Source: Paracoccus indicus (GTDB taxonomy: Bacteria > Pseudomonadota > Alphaproteobacteria > Rhodobacterales > Rhodobacteraceae). From it: 64,000 nucleotides of DNA. Each line of letters opens with the position of its first letter. The first letter of the stretch is position 1. The stretch is from positions 186,001 through 250,000 of the forward strand of contig NZ_PYWA01000001.1 of assembly GCF_003056335.1 (NCBI RefSeq). The letters are read 5' to 3'. This document shows positions 41,202-50,289 of the stretch, in pieces. The notes beneath the pieces were generated by a model. The model was given only the letters and a program-made list of their open reading frames with translations. It did not search any database and was not told the DNA's origin. The translations under genes were made by a program, and so were the position numbers.

Positions 41202-43085
41202 TCAGGCCCAATCCCATGCGCAGGTGAACTGGCCCAGGGTCGCCTTGACCTTCTCCTCATCGACCTGACCGTCGCGCGACAGCATGGCAACCAGCCCGCG
41301 TTTCTTGTCCTCGCGCACCTCGACGACATGGCTGCCCGTGCCCTTCAGCGCATTGTCGTAGACACGCTTGATGGCAAGGCGGCGCAGGTCGGGCTTGAAG
41401 ATCTTGCCGACGGCGGTCTTGGGCAGCTCGGACAGGATCTCGATATGCTTGGGGATGGCCGCACGTTCGTGGATATGGGCCTTGGCATGCTCGCACAGCT
41501 CGTCGACGGTGACCTGTGCATCCGCAACCAGCTCGACATAGGCGCAGGGGATCTCACCCGCGAAGCTGTCGGGCTGACCGATGGCGCCGACGAAGGCCAC
41601 GGCGGGATGGGACAGCAGGCCTTCCTCGATCTCGGCGGGGTCGATGTTGTGACCGCCGCGGATGATCAGATCCTTGGCCCGCCCGGTGATCCACAGATAG
41701 CCATCCGCATCGATCCGTCCCAGATCGCCCGTCCGCAGATAGCGATCGCGCGAGAACAGGCGATGGTTCTTGTCGGCCTCGGTATAGGTCGAGCCGGGGA
41801 AGACGCCGGGGTTCGACACGCAGATCTCACCCACTGTGTCGATGCCGCAATCGGTGGCATTGTGCTGTTCATCGTGATGCAGGATGCGCACGTCGCTGTA
41901 GGGCAAGGGGATCCCGACCGATCCGACCTTCTTCAGCCCGTCGACCGGGTTGCAGCTGACAAGGCAGGTCGCCTCGGTCAGGCCGTAACCCTCGGCGATC
42001 TCGACCCCGGTGGCGGCCTTGAAACGGTTGTACAGCTCGATCGGCAGGGGCGCCGATCCGGAAATCGCCGTCTTGAGCGAGCTGACGTCGGCATTGACCG
42101 GACGCTGCATCAGGGCCGCGATGGCGGTGGGAACGGTGATCAGGAAGGTCGCCTGCCAGCGCTCGATCAGCTTCCAGAAATTGTCGAAGACGCCGTCGCC
42201 GCGATAGCCCGCGGGCGTCGGCATGACCAGATGCGCACCGGACGCGATGCAGGCCATCAGCACCGGATAGGCGGCAAAGACGTGGAACATCGGCAGAGGG
42301 CACATCAGCACGTCGGTCTCGTCGAACAGCAGCTCGCCGCCCAGCCAGCCGTTGTAGATCATGCCGGAATACTTGTGCTGCGCCACCTTGGGCGTGCCGG
42401 TCGTGCCGCCTGTGTGGAAATAGGCGGCGACGCGGTCCTGCGGCGGCAGATCGAAATCCAGCCGACGATGGTTCTGGCCGCTGGCGGCCGCCTCGAAGTC
42501 GACGACCTTGGCGTGGTGGCGCGTCTTCACCTTGGGCCGGATCAACGGCACGATGAACCGCTTCACGCCGCGCAGGTGCCGGTTCAGGTCGACCTGGACG
42601 ATATGGGTGACATTCGGGGCCTGGGCCACGGCCTCGGCGGCCTTCTGGGCGACATCGGTCTTTGGAAAGGGTTTCAGCGTGACCAGCACCTTGGCGTTGG
42701 TTTCGCGCAGGATGCCCGCGATCTGACCTGCGTCCAGCAGCGGGTTGATCGGATTGACGATGCCCGCCGTCGCACCGGCCAACAGCACGATGGGCGTCTC
42801 GATGCTGTTGGGCAGCAGATAGGCGACGGTGTCGTCGGGGCCCACGCCCAGGCTGCGGAACAGGTTGGCGGTTTCGGTCACACGCTCCAGCAGCTTCTTC
42901 CACGACAGCGTGGTCGCCGGATCGCGCGGGCCTGACAGCAGCTGGAACGAGATCGCCGAACGGTCCGGGAAACGCGACGCCGTGCGCGACACGAAATCGT
43001 AAAGCGTGACGGGAAGATCGCGGGAGGCGTAATCCCCTTCGGCCTCGACCCGATCGCGATCCGCGTAGTTGCTGAACTTGCCCAT
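41202..43085 (-). CDS. acyl-CoA synthetase, AMP-forming
   Basis: The 627-residue enzyme activates a carboxylic acid to its CoA ester through an acyl-AMP. Motifs are FHTGGTTGTPKVA (P-loop, about residue 215), GYGLTEATCLVS, YLRTGDLGRIDADGYLWITG (hinge region), and PKTAVGKIFKPDLR with the catalytic Lys near the C-terminus. An insertion around residues 155-205 (RGVKRFIVPLIRPKVKTRHH) is seen in long-chain and related types. The start after AAGGAGG can be either of two adjacent ATGs (43088 or 43085); spacing favours 43085. The exact acid is not readable. Confidence 0.88.
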   Translation of the reverse strand: MGKFSNYADRDRVEAEGDYASRDLPVTLYDFVSRTASRFPDRSAISFQLLSGPRDPATTLSWKKLLERVTETANLFRSLGVGPDDTVAYLLPNSIETPIVLLAGATAGIVNPINPLLDAGQIAGILRETNAKVLVTLKPFPKTDVAQKAAEAVAQAPNVTHIVQVDLNRHLRGVKRFIVPLIRPKVKTRHHAKVVDFEAAASGQNHRRLDFDLPPQDRVAAYFHTGGTTGTPKVAQHKYSGMIYNGWLGGELLFDETDVLMCPLPMFHVFAAYPVLMACIASGAHLVMPTPAGYRGDGVFDNFWKLIERWQATFLITVPTAIAALMQRPVNADVSSLKTAISGSAPLPIELYNRFKAATGVEIAEGYGLTEATCLVSCNPVDGLKKVGSVGIPLPYSDVRILHHDEQHNATDCGIDTVGEICVSNPGVFPGSTYTEADKNHRLFSRDRYLRTGDLGRIDADGYLWITGRAKDLIIRGGHNIDPAEIEEGLLSHPAVAFVGAIGQPDSFAGEIPCAYVELVADAQVTVDELCEHAKAHIHERAAIPKHIEILSELPKTAVGKIFKPDLRRLAIKRVYDNALKGTGSHVVEVREDKKRGLVAMLSRDGQVDEEKVKATLGQFTCAWDWA

Positions 43086-43251
43086 CATTTCCTCCTTCAC
43101 GAACCGCGTCCCACGGTTCCTCCCTTCCGCGCAGGATGGTCCGAATTGACCGGTCCGGGCAAGATCAAGCCATGCAAAGATGTGGCAGAACGCCGCGTCA
43201 CCCGATGCGACGTCGCGGCGTTCGGGGTCGCCCGGACCGGTCGGGATTGGA

Positions 43252-43767
43252 TCAGGCGTCCTTGGGGATGCGCAGGACCTGGCCGGGATAGATCTTGTCG
43301 GGGTCGCTCAGCATCGGGCGGTTGGCCTCGAAGATCGCGTGATACTTGTTGGCGCTGCCCAGATGTTCCTTGGCGATGGCCGACAGCGTCTCGCCCTTCT
43401 GGACGGTGTGGAAGACGGGCGGGGTCTCGGCCTCGGGCAGATCGGCTTCGACGTTGGCGATGCCTTCGATGTTGCCGACGGCCAGGATCAGCTTTTCCAT
43501 CTGTTCGCGGCTGGCTTCCTTGGTTTCAAGGATGACCGTGTCGCCACGCAGACGCAGGTGCACGTCGCTGCCGTCCATGCCCAGCGCCCGCAGTTCCGCC
43601 TTGAGCGCGGCAACCTTGCGATCGGTGTCCGAGGGCGCGGCAGCCTTCGAGGCCGAATCCGCGGGTTGTGCGGTGGGCTTTTCATCCTTGGGTGCAGGGG
43701 GCGTGGCCGCCTCGGCCTTGCCGAAGACCGATTTTCCCGCGTCCTTCACGAATTCCCACAAAGCCAT
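43252..43767 (-). CDS. BON and LysM domain protein (Kbp/YgaU-like)
   Basis: The 171-residue protein has a short start (MALWEFVKDAGKSVFGKAEA), an Ala/Pro/Lys-rich linker, a BON domain (about residues 50-110, GDTVILETKEASREQMEKLI) and a C-terminal LysM domain (about 118-170, FHTVQKGETLSAIAKEHLGS to YPGQVLRIP). E. coli Kbp, with the same order, is a cytoplasmic potassium-binding protein. No signal peptide is visible, which fits a cytoplasmic location. Divergent from the CAP lipoprotein gene. Confidence 0.88.
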   Translation of the reverse strand: MALWEFVKDAGKSVFGKAEAATPPAPKDEKPTAQPADSASKAAAPSDTDRKVAALKAELRALGMDGSDVHLRLRGDTVILETKEASREQMEKLILAVGNIEGIANVEADLPEAETPPVFHTVQKGETLSAIAKEHLGSANKYHAIFEANRPMLSDPDKIYPGQVLRIPKDA

Positions 43768-43938
43768 CTTGTCACCTCTTGGTTGATTGCAGGGCCTTTC
43801 GGCCCAAGGGCTTAACGCAGTTCACACCGGCCGGATGCAAAACGATAGGAAAAAATGCGCCTATGGCGCGACCTATCAACCCTTGATTGTATATAGCGAA
43901 CGGGGCAGAAGCCGCGCGCCATGATCGAAGGAAGCCCG

Positions 43939-44445
43939 ATGACCCTGAAACCGATGCGTCTGATCGCCCCCTTGTCGCTGTTGGCGCTGGTTGCCTGCAG
44001 CCAGCCCCCCTCGACCACACCCGTCGCGGGTGCGCCCAGCTGCAAGCCGACGAATGCGGCGCTGAATGCCGCTGGCACCGCCGCGACGAACCGGGCCCGC
44101 AGCGCGGCCGGGCTGCCGCAGGTGCGGGCCAATACCCTGCTGGCGCAGGTTGCTGCCGACCACGCCTGCGACATGGCGCGACGCGGCCAGATGACTCATC
44201 GCGGCAGCTCGACCTCGGGACCGGCCGAGCGTGTGAAGGCACGCGGCTATGACACCCGCATCACCGCCGAAAACATCGCTGCCGGTCCCTTCGACACCAG
44301 GCGCGTGCTGTCCGAGTGGCAGAAATCGCCGGGGCATCGCGCCAACATCCTGCTGCCGCAGGTTGATGAATTCGGGATCGGGCGCGCGGTCAGTGCCGAT
44401 GGGCGCACCCAGTATTGGGCCGCCGTCTATGCCGCCGAGAAATAG
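43939..44445 (+). CDS. CAP-domain lipoprotein
   Basis: The product has 168 residues from the ATG at 43939 (GAAGGA upstream). A lipoprotein signal peptide ends at LALVAC with C20 as the lipid-bearing Cys. The mature part is a CAP/SCP/PR-1 domain: LNAAGTAATNRARSAAGLPQ, DHACDMARRGQMTHRGSSTS, TAENIAAGPFDTRRVLSEWQ, and SPGHRANILLPQVDEFGIGR. The two His and the Glu of the CAP site are present. Bacterial members (YkwD-like) have no settled activity. It ends six bases from the convergent exporter gene. Confidence 0.88.
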   Translation: MTLKPMRLIAPLSLLALVACSQPPSTTPVAGAPSCKPTNAALNAAGTAATNRARSAAGLPQVRANTLLAQVAADHACDMARRGQMTHRGSSTSGPAERVKARGYDTRITAENIAAGPFDTRRVLSEWQKSPGHRANILLPQVDEFGIGRAVSADGRTQYWAAVYAAEK

Positions 44446-44451
44446 CGCCCC

Positions 44452-46248
44452 TCAGGCCGCGTCGGTGGCCCGGGGGCCATCGGTGAACTGCATCCGCGCA
44501 AGGCGGGCGTAAAGCCCCCCCTGCGCCACCAGGTCGTCATGCGTTCCCTGGGCGACGATGCGGCCCTGGTCCATGACGACGATGCGGTCGGCCTTCTTCA
44601 CGGTGGCCAGGCGGTGGGCAACGACGATGGTGGTGCGCCCCTCGGCCAGGCGGTTCACGGCGGTCTGGACCAGCGATTCGGATTCCGCGTCCAAGGCGCT
44701 GGTCGCCTCGTCCAGCAACAGCACGGGGGCGTCACGCAGTATGGCGCGGGCGATCGCCACCCGCTGGCGCTGGCCACCAGACAGCATCACGCCGCGCTCA
44801 CCAAGGGCCGTGTCATAGCCCTGTGGCAGCGCCGCGATGAAATCATGCGCATGGGCCGCCTTCGCCGCCGCGATCACCTGCGCGTCCGAGGCCTCGGGCC
44901 TGCCCAGGCGGATGTTGTCGGCAGCCGAGGCCGCGAAGATCACCGGGTCCTGCGGCACCAGCGCCATCTGTTCACGGAAGTCGGTCCGGCGCATGTCGCG
45001 CAGATCGACCCCGTCCAGTGTCACGCGCCCCTGAACCGGATCCCAGAACCGCTGGATCAGCTGGATTACCGTGGTCTTGCCGGCGCCTGACGGACCGACC
45101 AGCGCCACGGTCTCGCCGGGGCGGATGGTCAGGTCGATGCCGTCCAGCGCAGGCGCATCGGGGCGAGTCGGGAAGCGGAAGTCGACGCCCTGCAGCGCGA
45201 TCTCTCCGCGCAGGGGGGCGGGCAGCTCGACGGGATGGGCAGGATCGCGCAAAGCGTCATCGGCCGACAGCAGCTCGGCCAGACGCTCGGTCGCACCGGC
45301 GGCCCGCTGCAATTCGCCCCAGATTTCCGACAGGGCCCCGGTCGAGCTGGCGACGAGAATCGCATAGATCACGAACTGCACCAGCTGTCCCGCCGTCATC
45401 ACCCCCTCGCGCACGTCGCGGGCGCCGATCCACAGGACGCCGATGACGCCCGCGAAGATCAGGAAGATCACGATGGCGGTCATGATGGCGCGGGTACGGA
45501 TGCGGGTCAGGGCGACGTCGAAGCTTTGTTCGGTGACGCTGTCGAAACGGGCGATGCTGCGCGCTTCATGCGTATAGGCCTGCACGGTCTGGGCGGCCAG
45601 CAGCGTCTCGGATGCGGTGCCGGACGATACGGCGATCCAGTCCTGATTGGCCCGCGACAGGGCACGCAGACGGCGGCCCAGCACGATGATCGGGATCAGG
45701 ATCGCGGGCACGATCAGCAGGACCAGCGCCGTCAGCTTCAGCGAGGTCCAGGCCAGAAGCGCCATCCCCCCCGTCAGGATAAGCATGTTGCGCAGCGCGA
45801 TCGACAGCGACGATCCCACGACCGATTGGATCAGCGTGGTGTCGGTGGTGATGCGCGACAGGATCTCGCCTGTCATGACGCGTTCGAAGAAGGCGGGCGA
45901 CAGGGTGATCACGCGGCCATAGACGGCCTTGCGGATATCGGCCACGACCCGTTCGCCAAGCCGTGTCACGAAGAAATAGCGCGCCGCCGTGCCCACGGCC
46001 AGCAGGCCCACGATCAGCAGGGCCGCACCGAAATACTTGTCCAGCAGCCCCGCACCATCGTCGAAGTTGTCGACCACCCGGCGCACGGCCAGGGGCAGGA
46101 TCAGGCTGATGCCGGAGGTGCAGGCCAGCGCCAGCAGGGCCAGCACCACCTGGATGCGATAGGGTCGGACGAAGGGCCACAATGCGCCAAGCGCCCCGAC
46201 CTTCTTGCTGGTGGGACGATCCTCGGTGGTGCTTGCGCCGCGTCTCAT
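44452..46248 (-). CDS. ABC exporter, fused membrane and ATPase domains (MsbA/LmrA-like)
   Basis: The 598-residue half-transporter carries six membrane helices in the first 310 residues and an ATPase domain after about 350. ATPase motifs: Walker A GPSGAGKTT, signature LSGGQRQRV, Walker B VLLLDEATSALD and the H-loop AHRLATV. It works as a homodimer to export lipids or drugs. The start at 46248 follows AGGAAC; an upstream extension of 20 residues with Pro and Gln is unlikely. It is not next to LPS genes, so lipid A export is not shown. Confidence 0.9.
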   Translation of the reverse strand: MRRGASTTEDRPTSKKVGALGALWPFVRPYRIQVVLALLALACTSGISLILPLAVRRVVDNFDDGAGLLDKYFGAALLIVGLLAVGTAARYFFVTRLGERVVADIRKAVYGRVITLSPAFFERVMTGEILSRITTDTTLIQSVVGSSLSIALRNMLILTGGMALLAWTSLKLTALVLLIVPAILIPIIVLGRRLRALSRANQDWIAVSSGTASETLLAAQTVQAYTHEARSIARFDSVTEQSFDVALTRIRTRAIMTAIVIFLIFAGVIGVLWIGARDVREGVMTAGQLVQFVIYAILVASSTGALSEIWGELQRAAGATERLAELLSADDALRDPAHPVELPAPLRGEIALQGVDFRFPTRPDAPALDGIDLTIRPGETVALVGPSGAGKTTVIQLIQRFWDPVQGRVTLDGVDLRDMRRTDFREQMALVPQDPVIFAASAADNIRLGRPEASDAQVIAAAKAAHAHDFIAALPQGYDTALGERGVMLSGGQRQRVAIARAILRDAPVLLLDEATSALDAESESLVQTAVNRLAEGRTTIVVAHRLATVKKADRIVVMDQGRIVAQGTHDDLVAQGGLYARLARMQFTDGPRATDAA

Positions 46249-46320
46249 TGCCTGTTCCTGCCTGTCTTGCGGGGGTTTCGGTCTAGGATGCATGCCCTCA
46301 AAGGACAAGCGGACGCTTCG

Positions 46321-46947
46321 TCATACCCTGATCGCGCCGCGGGCCAGCGCGTCTTCCAGCGCGTCGATGGCCTCGGCCAGCTTGCCGTCGATGATCTCAA
46401 GGTATTGCGTCCAATCCGACAGGCCGCGCAGATCCTCGGCCCCGTCCGAGATCCCGCGCAGCCCGATCAGCGGCAGGTCGAAATGCTGGCAGACGCGCAG
46501 GATGGCAAAGGTCTCCATATCGACCATGTCCTGCGCGATGCCCCGATAGCCCACGCCGCTGACGATGCTGGCGCCGGTGGCAAGGCTGGCCACGGGGATG
46601 CTTGGGATGCGATGTGGCAGATCGACCACGGCGGGCAGATCCAGCAGCGGCGTGCAGCCCCGCTCGAACCCCAGGGCGGATGCATCCATGTCGCGATAGG
46701 CCACCGATCCCACCTGATAGACCTGCGTCTGCGCCAGCCGCGCCGATCCCGCCGAGCCCAGGGACACGACCAGCCGCGGCCTTTCGGCCATCCCCGCGAG
46801 GGCAGCGGTCAGCTGCACGGCGGCCTCTACCGGCCCGATGCCGGTCATCAGGGGTGTGATGCGGGCCTGCAGGGCGGGGCCGTATTCGGGCCGCGCCGCC
46901 ATCACGAACAGGACGGGCAGATCGGCAAGCGTATCGGGGGTGGTCAT
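46321..46947 (-). CDS. 5'-methylthioadenosine/S-adenosylhomocysteine nucleosidase family
   Basis: The 208-residue protein has the phosphorylase/nucleosidase fold: LFVMAARPEYG, the base-binding MTGIGPVEAAVQLTAAL, VVSLGSAGSARLAQTQVYQV, and the catalytic region DMVDMETFAILRVCQHF with Glu, then LRGISDGAEDL with the Asp. Enzymes of this type cut adenine from MTA and SAH, linking polyamine and methyl-transfer chemistry. It is shorter than E. coli MtnN (232 aa) and differs in the middle, so another nucleoside substrate is possible. Confidence 0.82.
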   Translation of the reverse strand: MTTPDTLADLPVLFVMAARPEYGPALQARITPLMTGIGPVEAAVQLTAALAGMAERPRLVVSLGSAGSARLAQTQVYQVGSVAYRDMDASALGFERGCTPLLDLPAVVDLPHRIPSIPVASLATGASIVSGVGYRGIAQDMVDMETFAILRVCQHFDLPLIGLRGISDGAEDLRGLSDWTQYLEIIDGKLAEAIDALEDALARGAIRV

Positions 46948-47075
46948 GCATCACCTGCGGCAAGGGGTTCCCTTGGGGGGTTTGCCCGCCCCCCGCCATC
47001 CGGTCAAGCGCGATGGCCCCTTGCGGGCGCAGCCGCCCCTGTGGCAGGTCTTTGACCGTCAAAAAGGGGACAAGC

Positions 47076-48179
47076 ATGGGCAAGGTCAGCGATCTCTATC
47101 GCCAGCGCGTGGCCGAGGGCGTTCTGCGCCCCGATCCCGCACAGGAAGCCGTGCTGCCCCTGATGGACCGCGTGCTGGAGGACATGGCGCATGCCCCGGC
47201 GCAGGCACCCAAACGCTCGACCTGGCGGGCATTTCTGGGGGTGGGCAATGCGGCCCCGGCGGCGGCCTCGGTCAAGGGGCTGTATCTTTGGGGCGGCGTG
47301 GGGCGCGGGAAATCCATGCTGATGGACCTGATGGCCGAGGCCGCGGGCGACATCCCCAACCGCCGCGTGCATTTCCACGAGTTCATGCAGGAAATCCAGG
47401 CCGGGCTGGATCAGGCCCGCAAGCGCGGCGAACAGGACACCGTCCGCCCCGTCGCCATGCAGGTCGCATCGCAGGTTCGCCTGCTGTGCTTCGACGAGAT
47501 GCAGATCACCGATATCGCCGATGCGATGATCGTGGGTCGCTTGTTCCAGGTGCTGTTCGAACAGGGGGTGGTCGTCGTCACCACCTCGAACCGCATCCCC
47601 GAGGATCTCTACAAGCACGGGCTGAACCGGCAGCTGTTCCTGCCCTTCATCGACCTGATCCGCGAACGCATGCAGGTCACCTGTCTGGACAGCGAGACCG
47701 ACTATCGCCAGAACCGCAGCGCCGGTGGGCAGGTCTGGTTCACGCCGGCCAATGCGCAGGCGCGCGAGGCTCTGGACGCCATCTGGGCCAATCTGATCGA
47801 CGGTGCCGAAGCCGCGCCCTTGCGGATCGAGGTCAAGGGCCGTCAGGTCGAACTGCCTGCCCATGCGGACCGCGTGGCACGGGCGGGCTTCTGGGACCTC
47901 TGCGGCAAGCCGCTTGGACCGGCCGACTACCTGGCCGTGGCGCGGGCGGTCGACGTGCTGCTGATCGACGGCGTGCCACGCCTCTCGGGGTCGAACTACA
48001 ACGAGGCCAAGCGCTTCGTCACGCTGGTCGACGCCCTCTACGAGGCCAAGGTCCGCCTGATCGCCAGCGCCGCCGACGAACCCGAACAGCTGTACAACGA
48101 AGGCGAGGGCAGCTTCGAGTTCGAACGCACCGCCAGCCGCCTTCGCGAAATGCAGGACGCGGCCTGGGGCGCGCGCTAG
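47076..48179 (+). CDS. zapE: cell division protein ZapE, AFG1-like ATPase
   Basis: This 367-residue ATPase has Walker A GGVGRGKS at residues 73-80 (after VKGLYLW), the segment RRVHFHEFMQEIQ, and Walker B RLLCFDEMQITDIADAMIVG. Family segments VVTTSNRIPEDLYKHGLNRQ and LSGSNYNEAKRFVTLVDALY follow. ZapE binds the Z-ring in E. coli, and eukaryotic AFG1 acts on mitochondrial proteins. The start follows AAAAAGGGGA. Its stop overlaps the end of the convergent DsbA-like gene by four bases. Confidence 0.93.
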   Translation: MGKVSDLYRQRVAEGVLRPDPAQEAVLPLMDRVLEDMAHAPAQAPKRSTWRAFLGVGNAAPAAASVKGLYLWGGVGRGKSMLMDLMAEAAGDIPNRRVHFHEFMQEIQAGLDQARKRGEQDTVRPVAMQVASQVRLLCFDEMQITDIADAMIVGRLFQVLFEQGVVVVTTSNRIPEDLYKHGLNRQLFLPFIDLIRERMQVTCLDSETDYRQNRSAGGQVWFTPANAQAREALDAIWANLIDGAEAAPLRIEVKGRQVELPAHADRVARAGFWDLCGKPLGPADYLAVARAVDVLLIDGVPRLSGSNYNEAKRFVTLVDALYEAKVRLIASAADEPEQLYNEGEGSFEFERTASRLREMQDAAWGAR

Positions 48180-48805
48180 GCCACGCCCAAGGTCTTGCGG
48201 CCCCGCGCCACAAGGTCGCGCAGTTCCTGGATGTCCATCTCGCCGAAGACGACCTCATCGCCGCAGATGAAGCTGGGCGTGCCGCGCAGGCCCATGTGAT
48301 CGCCCAGAAGGAAGCTCATGGTGACATGGCGCTCGGGGGCTTCGCCTTGCATGTCCTCGCGCAGGCGGGCCTCGTCCAGGCCGACCTGGCGGGCGATGCG
48401 CATGACGCTGGCTTCCTCGGCCCGGCCCTTCATGGACATCAGGGCGGCGTGGAACTGCCAGTATTTGCCCTGCTGCAGGGATGCCAGCGACGCCTTGGCA
48501 GCAAATTCCGAATCCGCGCCGAAGACCGGCCATTCGCGATAGACCAGCCGCAGCTGCGGATCCTCGCGCACCAGCTGCGACATCAGGGGCAGCATCTTTC
48601 GGCAATACTGGCAGTTATAGTCGAAGAACTCGGACAGGGTGATGTTGCCCCCACCATTGCCAAGGACGGGCGCGGTCGGATCGCGCTCCAGCGATTTGCG
48701 CAGATCCTCGGGCATGGGGTTGTCACGCTCGGCGGCGGATGCGGGCAGCGCACCAAGCGCGGCGGTGGCACCAGCACTGGCCAGAATGAAACGACGGGTC
48801 AGCAT
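48176..48805 (-). CDS. periplasmic DsbA-family thiol oxidoreductase
   Basis: This 209-residue precursor starts with a twin-Arg-containing signal peptide (MLTRRFILASAGATAALGAL, cut near ASAAE), Sec or Tat. The mature part has the thioredoxin fold with active site CQYC (C65, C68), and the cis-Pro loop GTPSFICGDEVV near the end. The helical insertion of DsbA-type proteins lies between. It oxidises or isomerises disulphides. This type (Com1/BdbD-like) is common in Rhodobacterales. Start after AAGGAC. Confidence 0.88.
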   Translation of the reverse strand: MLTRRFILASAGATAALGALPASAAERDNPMPEDLRKSLERDPTAPVLGNGGGNITLSEFFDYNCQYCRKMLPLMSQLVREDPQLRLVYREWPVFGADSEFAAKASLASLQQGKYWQFHAALMSMKGRAEEASVMRIARQVGLDEARLREDMQGEAPERHVTMSFLLGDHMGLRGTPSFICGDEVVFGEMDIQELRDLVARGRKTLGVA

Positions 48806-48864
48806 GGGTTGTCCTTTCGCAAGGGGCGGGATCACATGGGGACCAGCTAACCGAAGGTTGTCGC

Positions 48865-49194
48865 ATGCGTAAACAACGCCCTGCCCCCCAAGACGTCACG
48901 TTGACGTCAGACCTGCAGGACCCCGACCCCATCTGCCCGCTGTGCGGCCGCCCCATTCCCCCCGATGTCCCGCAAAGCCGCCATCACCTGATCCCCAAGC
49001 TGCGCGGCGGCAAGGGCGGGGAAACGGTGCTGCTGCACCACATCTGCCACAAGACCATCCACAAGACGTTCCGCGAAACCGAACTGGCCCGGAACCTGAA
49101 CACCCCCGAGGCCTTGCGCGCCCATCCCGACATGGCGCGCTTTTTGGATTGGGTCGCCAAGCGCCCGCCGGGCTTTACCGGCAAGGTTCGCTAG
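48865..49194 (+). CDS. small HNH domain protein
   Basis: The 109-residue protein has a zinc-stabilised HNH (beta-beta-alpha metal) motif: CPLC (C24, C27), the SRHHLIPK segment with H40/H41, then ETVLLHHICHKTIH with H58/H59, C61 and H66. HNH proteins of this size are usually nicking or structural nucleases. No restriction or recombination gene is next to it, so its cell role is unknown. It is a host gene by context and composition. Confidence 0.8.
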   Translation: MRKQRPAPQDVTLTSDLQDPDPICPLCGRPIPPDVPQSRHHLIPKLRGGKGGETVLLHHICHKTIHKTFRETELARNLNTPEALRAHPDMARFLDWVAKRPPGFTGKVR

Positions 49195-49635
49195 CGCCGC
49201 GACTCCGCCCCCCCGGTCGCCGCCGCTCATCTTGCGCAAAGTGCAAGTGACACGGCATCGGATTGCGGCAGGTTTTCCCGTGTCCGACAAAGCCGTCAGT
49301 CCGCTTTTGTCCCTGATATCACCCACATTCCCAACGTTGTGAGCCTGCACGGGTCCGCAGCAAAGGGTCTGTTGCCCCAAGCCTTAACCAGCGGGATCAG
49401 GTCGTTTTCCACTGATATCTGATGCATTCGCCCGCAGTGGCATGACAGGTTCGCCACGCGGGCATGGTGCGCGACACATCGACCGGCTGACGTAAAGGCA
49501 TTTGCCGATCACGGATCCATCACATCGCCGTGGTTGCCCCTGCGACACGCCCATTCGCAGGGGCCTTGAAAGCGATCTTCAATCCGCCGGATGGCAGGAC
49601 TAGATCAGCCTCACAACGAGAGTTTGGAGACTATC
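49195..49635. other. 441-base intergenic region upstream of the outer-membrane protein
   Basis: No gene is seen. It presumably holds the promoter and a long leader for the outer-membrane barrel, whose ribosome site (TTTGGAGA) lies at 49623-49630. I could not place a promoter or a known riboswitch or sRNA with confidence. Confidence 0.5.
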
Positions 49636-50223
49636 ATGAAATTCGTTACCGCAGCCGTCGCCTCCCTGATCGCAGCCGGTGCAGCCAGCGCAGGCGGCTA
49701 TACCGCCCCCGTCGTTGATGCGGCACCCGTCGAAGTCGCACCCGTCGTGACCATGGACGCTTCGGACTGGAGCGGCTTCTACGCCGGTCTGCAGTACGGC
49801 CAGGGCGAAGCAACCGCATCGTTCGACGACGCAGAAGCCGACACCGATTTCGACGCCTACGGTGTGCACGGTGGCTACAACCACGATTTCGGCAAGTACG
49901 TCCTGGGTGGCGAACTTGACTACAACAAGATCGACCTGGACGACGACCAGGGCGAAGCCGACCTGACCCGCCTGCGCGCACGTGCCGGTTACGACCTGGG
50001 GCGCTTCCTGCCCTACGTCACCCTGGGCGCCGCCCACATCTCGGGCGATGACGACCTGTCGGAAACCGACGTCACCTACGGCATCGGTGCCGACTACAAG
50101 GTCACCGAAATGTTCACCGTCGGCGCCGAGTACACCAAGCAGGACTTCGACGATGTCGACGACGTCGACGGTCTGGACCTGGACACCGACATGGTGCAGG
50201 TCCGCGCGTCCTACCACTTCTGA
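49636..50223 (+). CDS. outer-membrane beta-barrel protein
   Basis: The 195-residue precursor has a signal peptide (MKFVTAAVASLIAAGAASAG), an Ala/Pro/Val linker (VVDAAPVEVAPVVTMDAS), and an eight-stranded barrel beginning DWSGFYAGLQYGQGEATASF and ending in SYHF, with the C-terminal Phe read by the BAM complex. Alternating strands include VLGGELDYNKIDL, TRLRARAGYDLGRFLPYVTL and VGAEYTKQDF. The loops are acidic (DDAEADTDFD). This is the Omp25/OmpA-like small porin family of alphaproteobacteria. It is monocistronic, with a strong terminator after it, as expected for an abundant protein. Confidence 0.9.
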   Translation: MKFVTAAVASLIAAGAASAGGYTAPVVDAAPVEVAPVVTMDASDWSGFYAGLQYGQGEATASFDDAEADTDFDAYGVHGGYNHDFGKYVLGGELDYNKIDLDDDQGEADLTRLRARAGYDLGRFLPYVTLGAAHISGDDDLSETDVTYGIGADYKVTEMFTVGAEYTKQDFDDVDDVDGLDLDTDMVQVRASYHF

Positions 50224-50260
50224 TCGGGACGGTGGCCGCCCCTGCGGCCATCACCTGACG

Positions 50261-50289
50261 AAAAAGCCGCCCCCAAGGGCGGCTTTTTT
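50261..50289. terminator. bidirectional terminator
   Basis: GCCGCCC at 50266-50272 pairs with GGGCGGC at 50277-50283 around CCAA. It has five A before and six T after, so it can end both the outer-membrane gene (plus strand) and the GIY-YIG gene (minus strand, stop at 50289). Confidence 0.88.

Noticed and set aside
41328..42935. 535-codon plus-strand frame opposite the acyl-CoA synthetase
   Set aside because: Antisense shadow; no motif, no ribosome site, no neighbours in phase.
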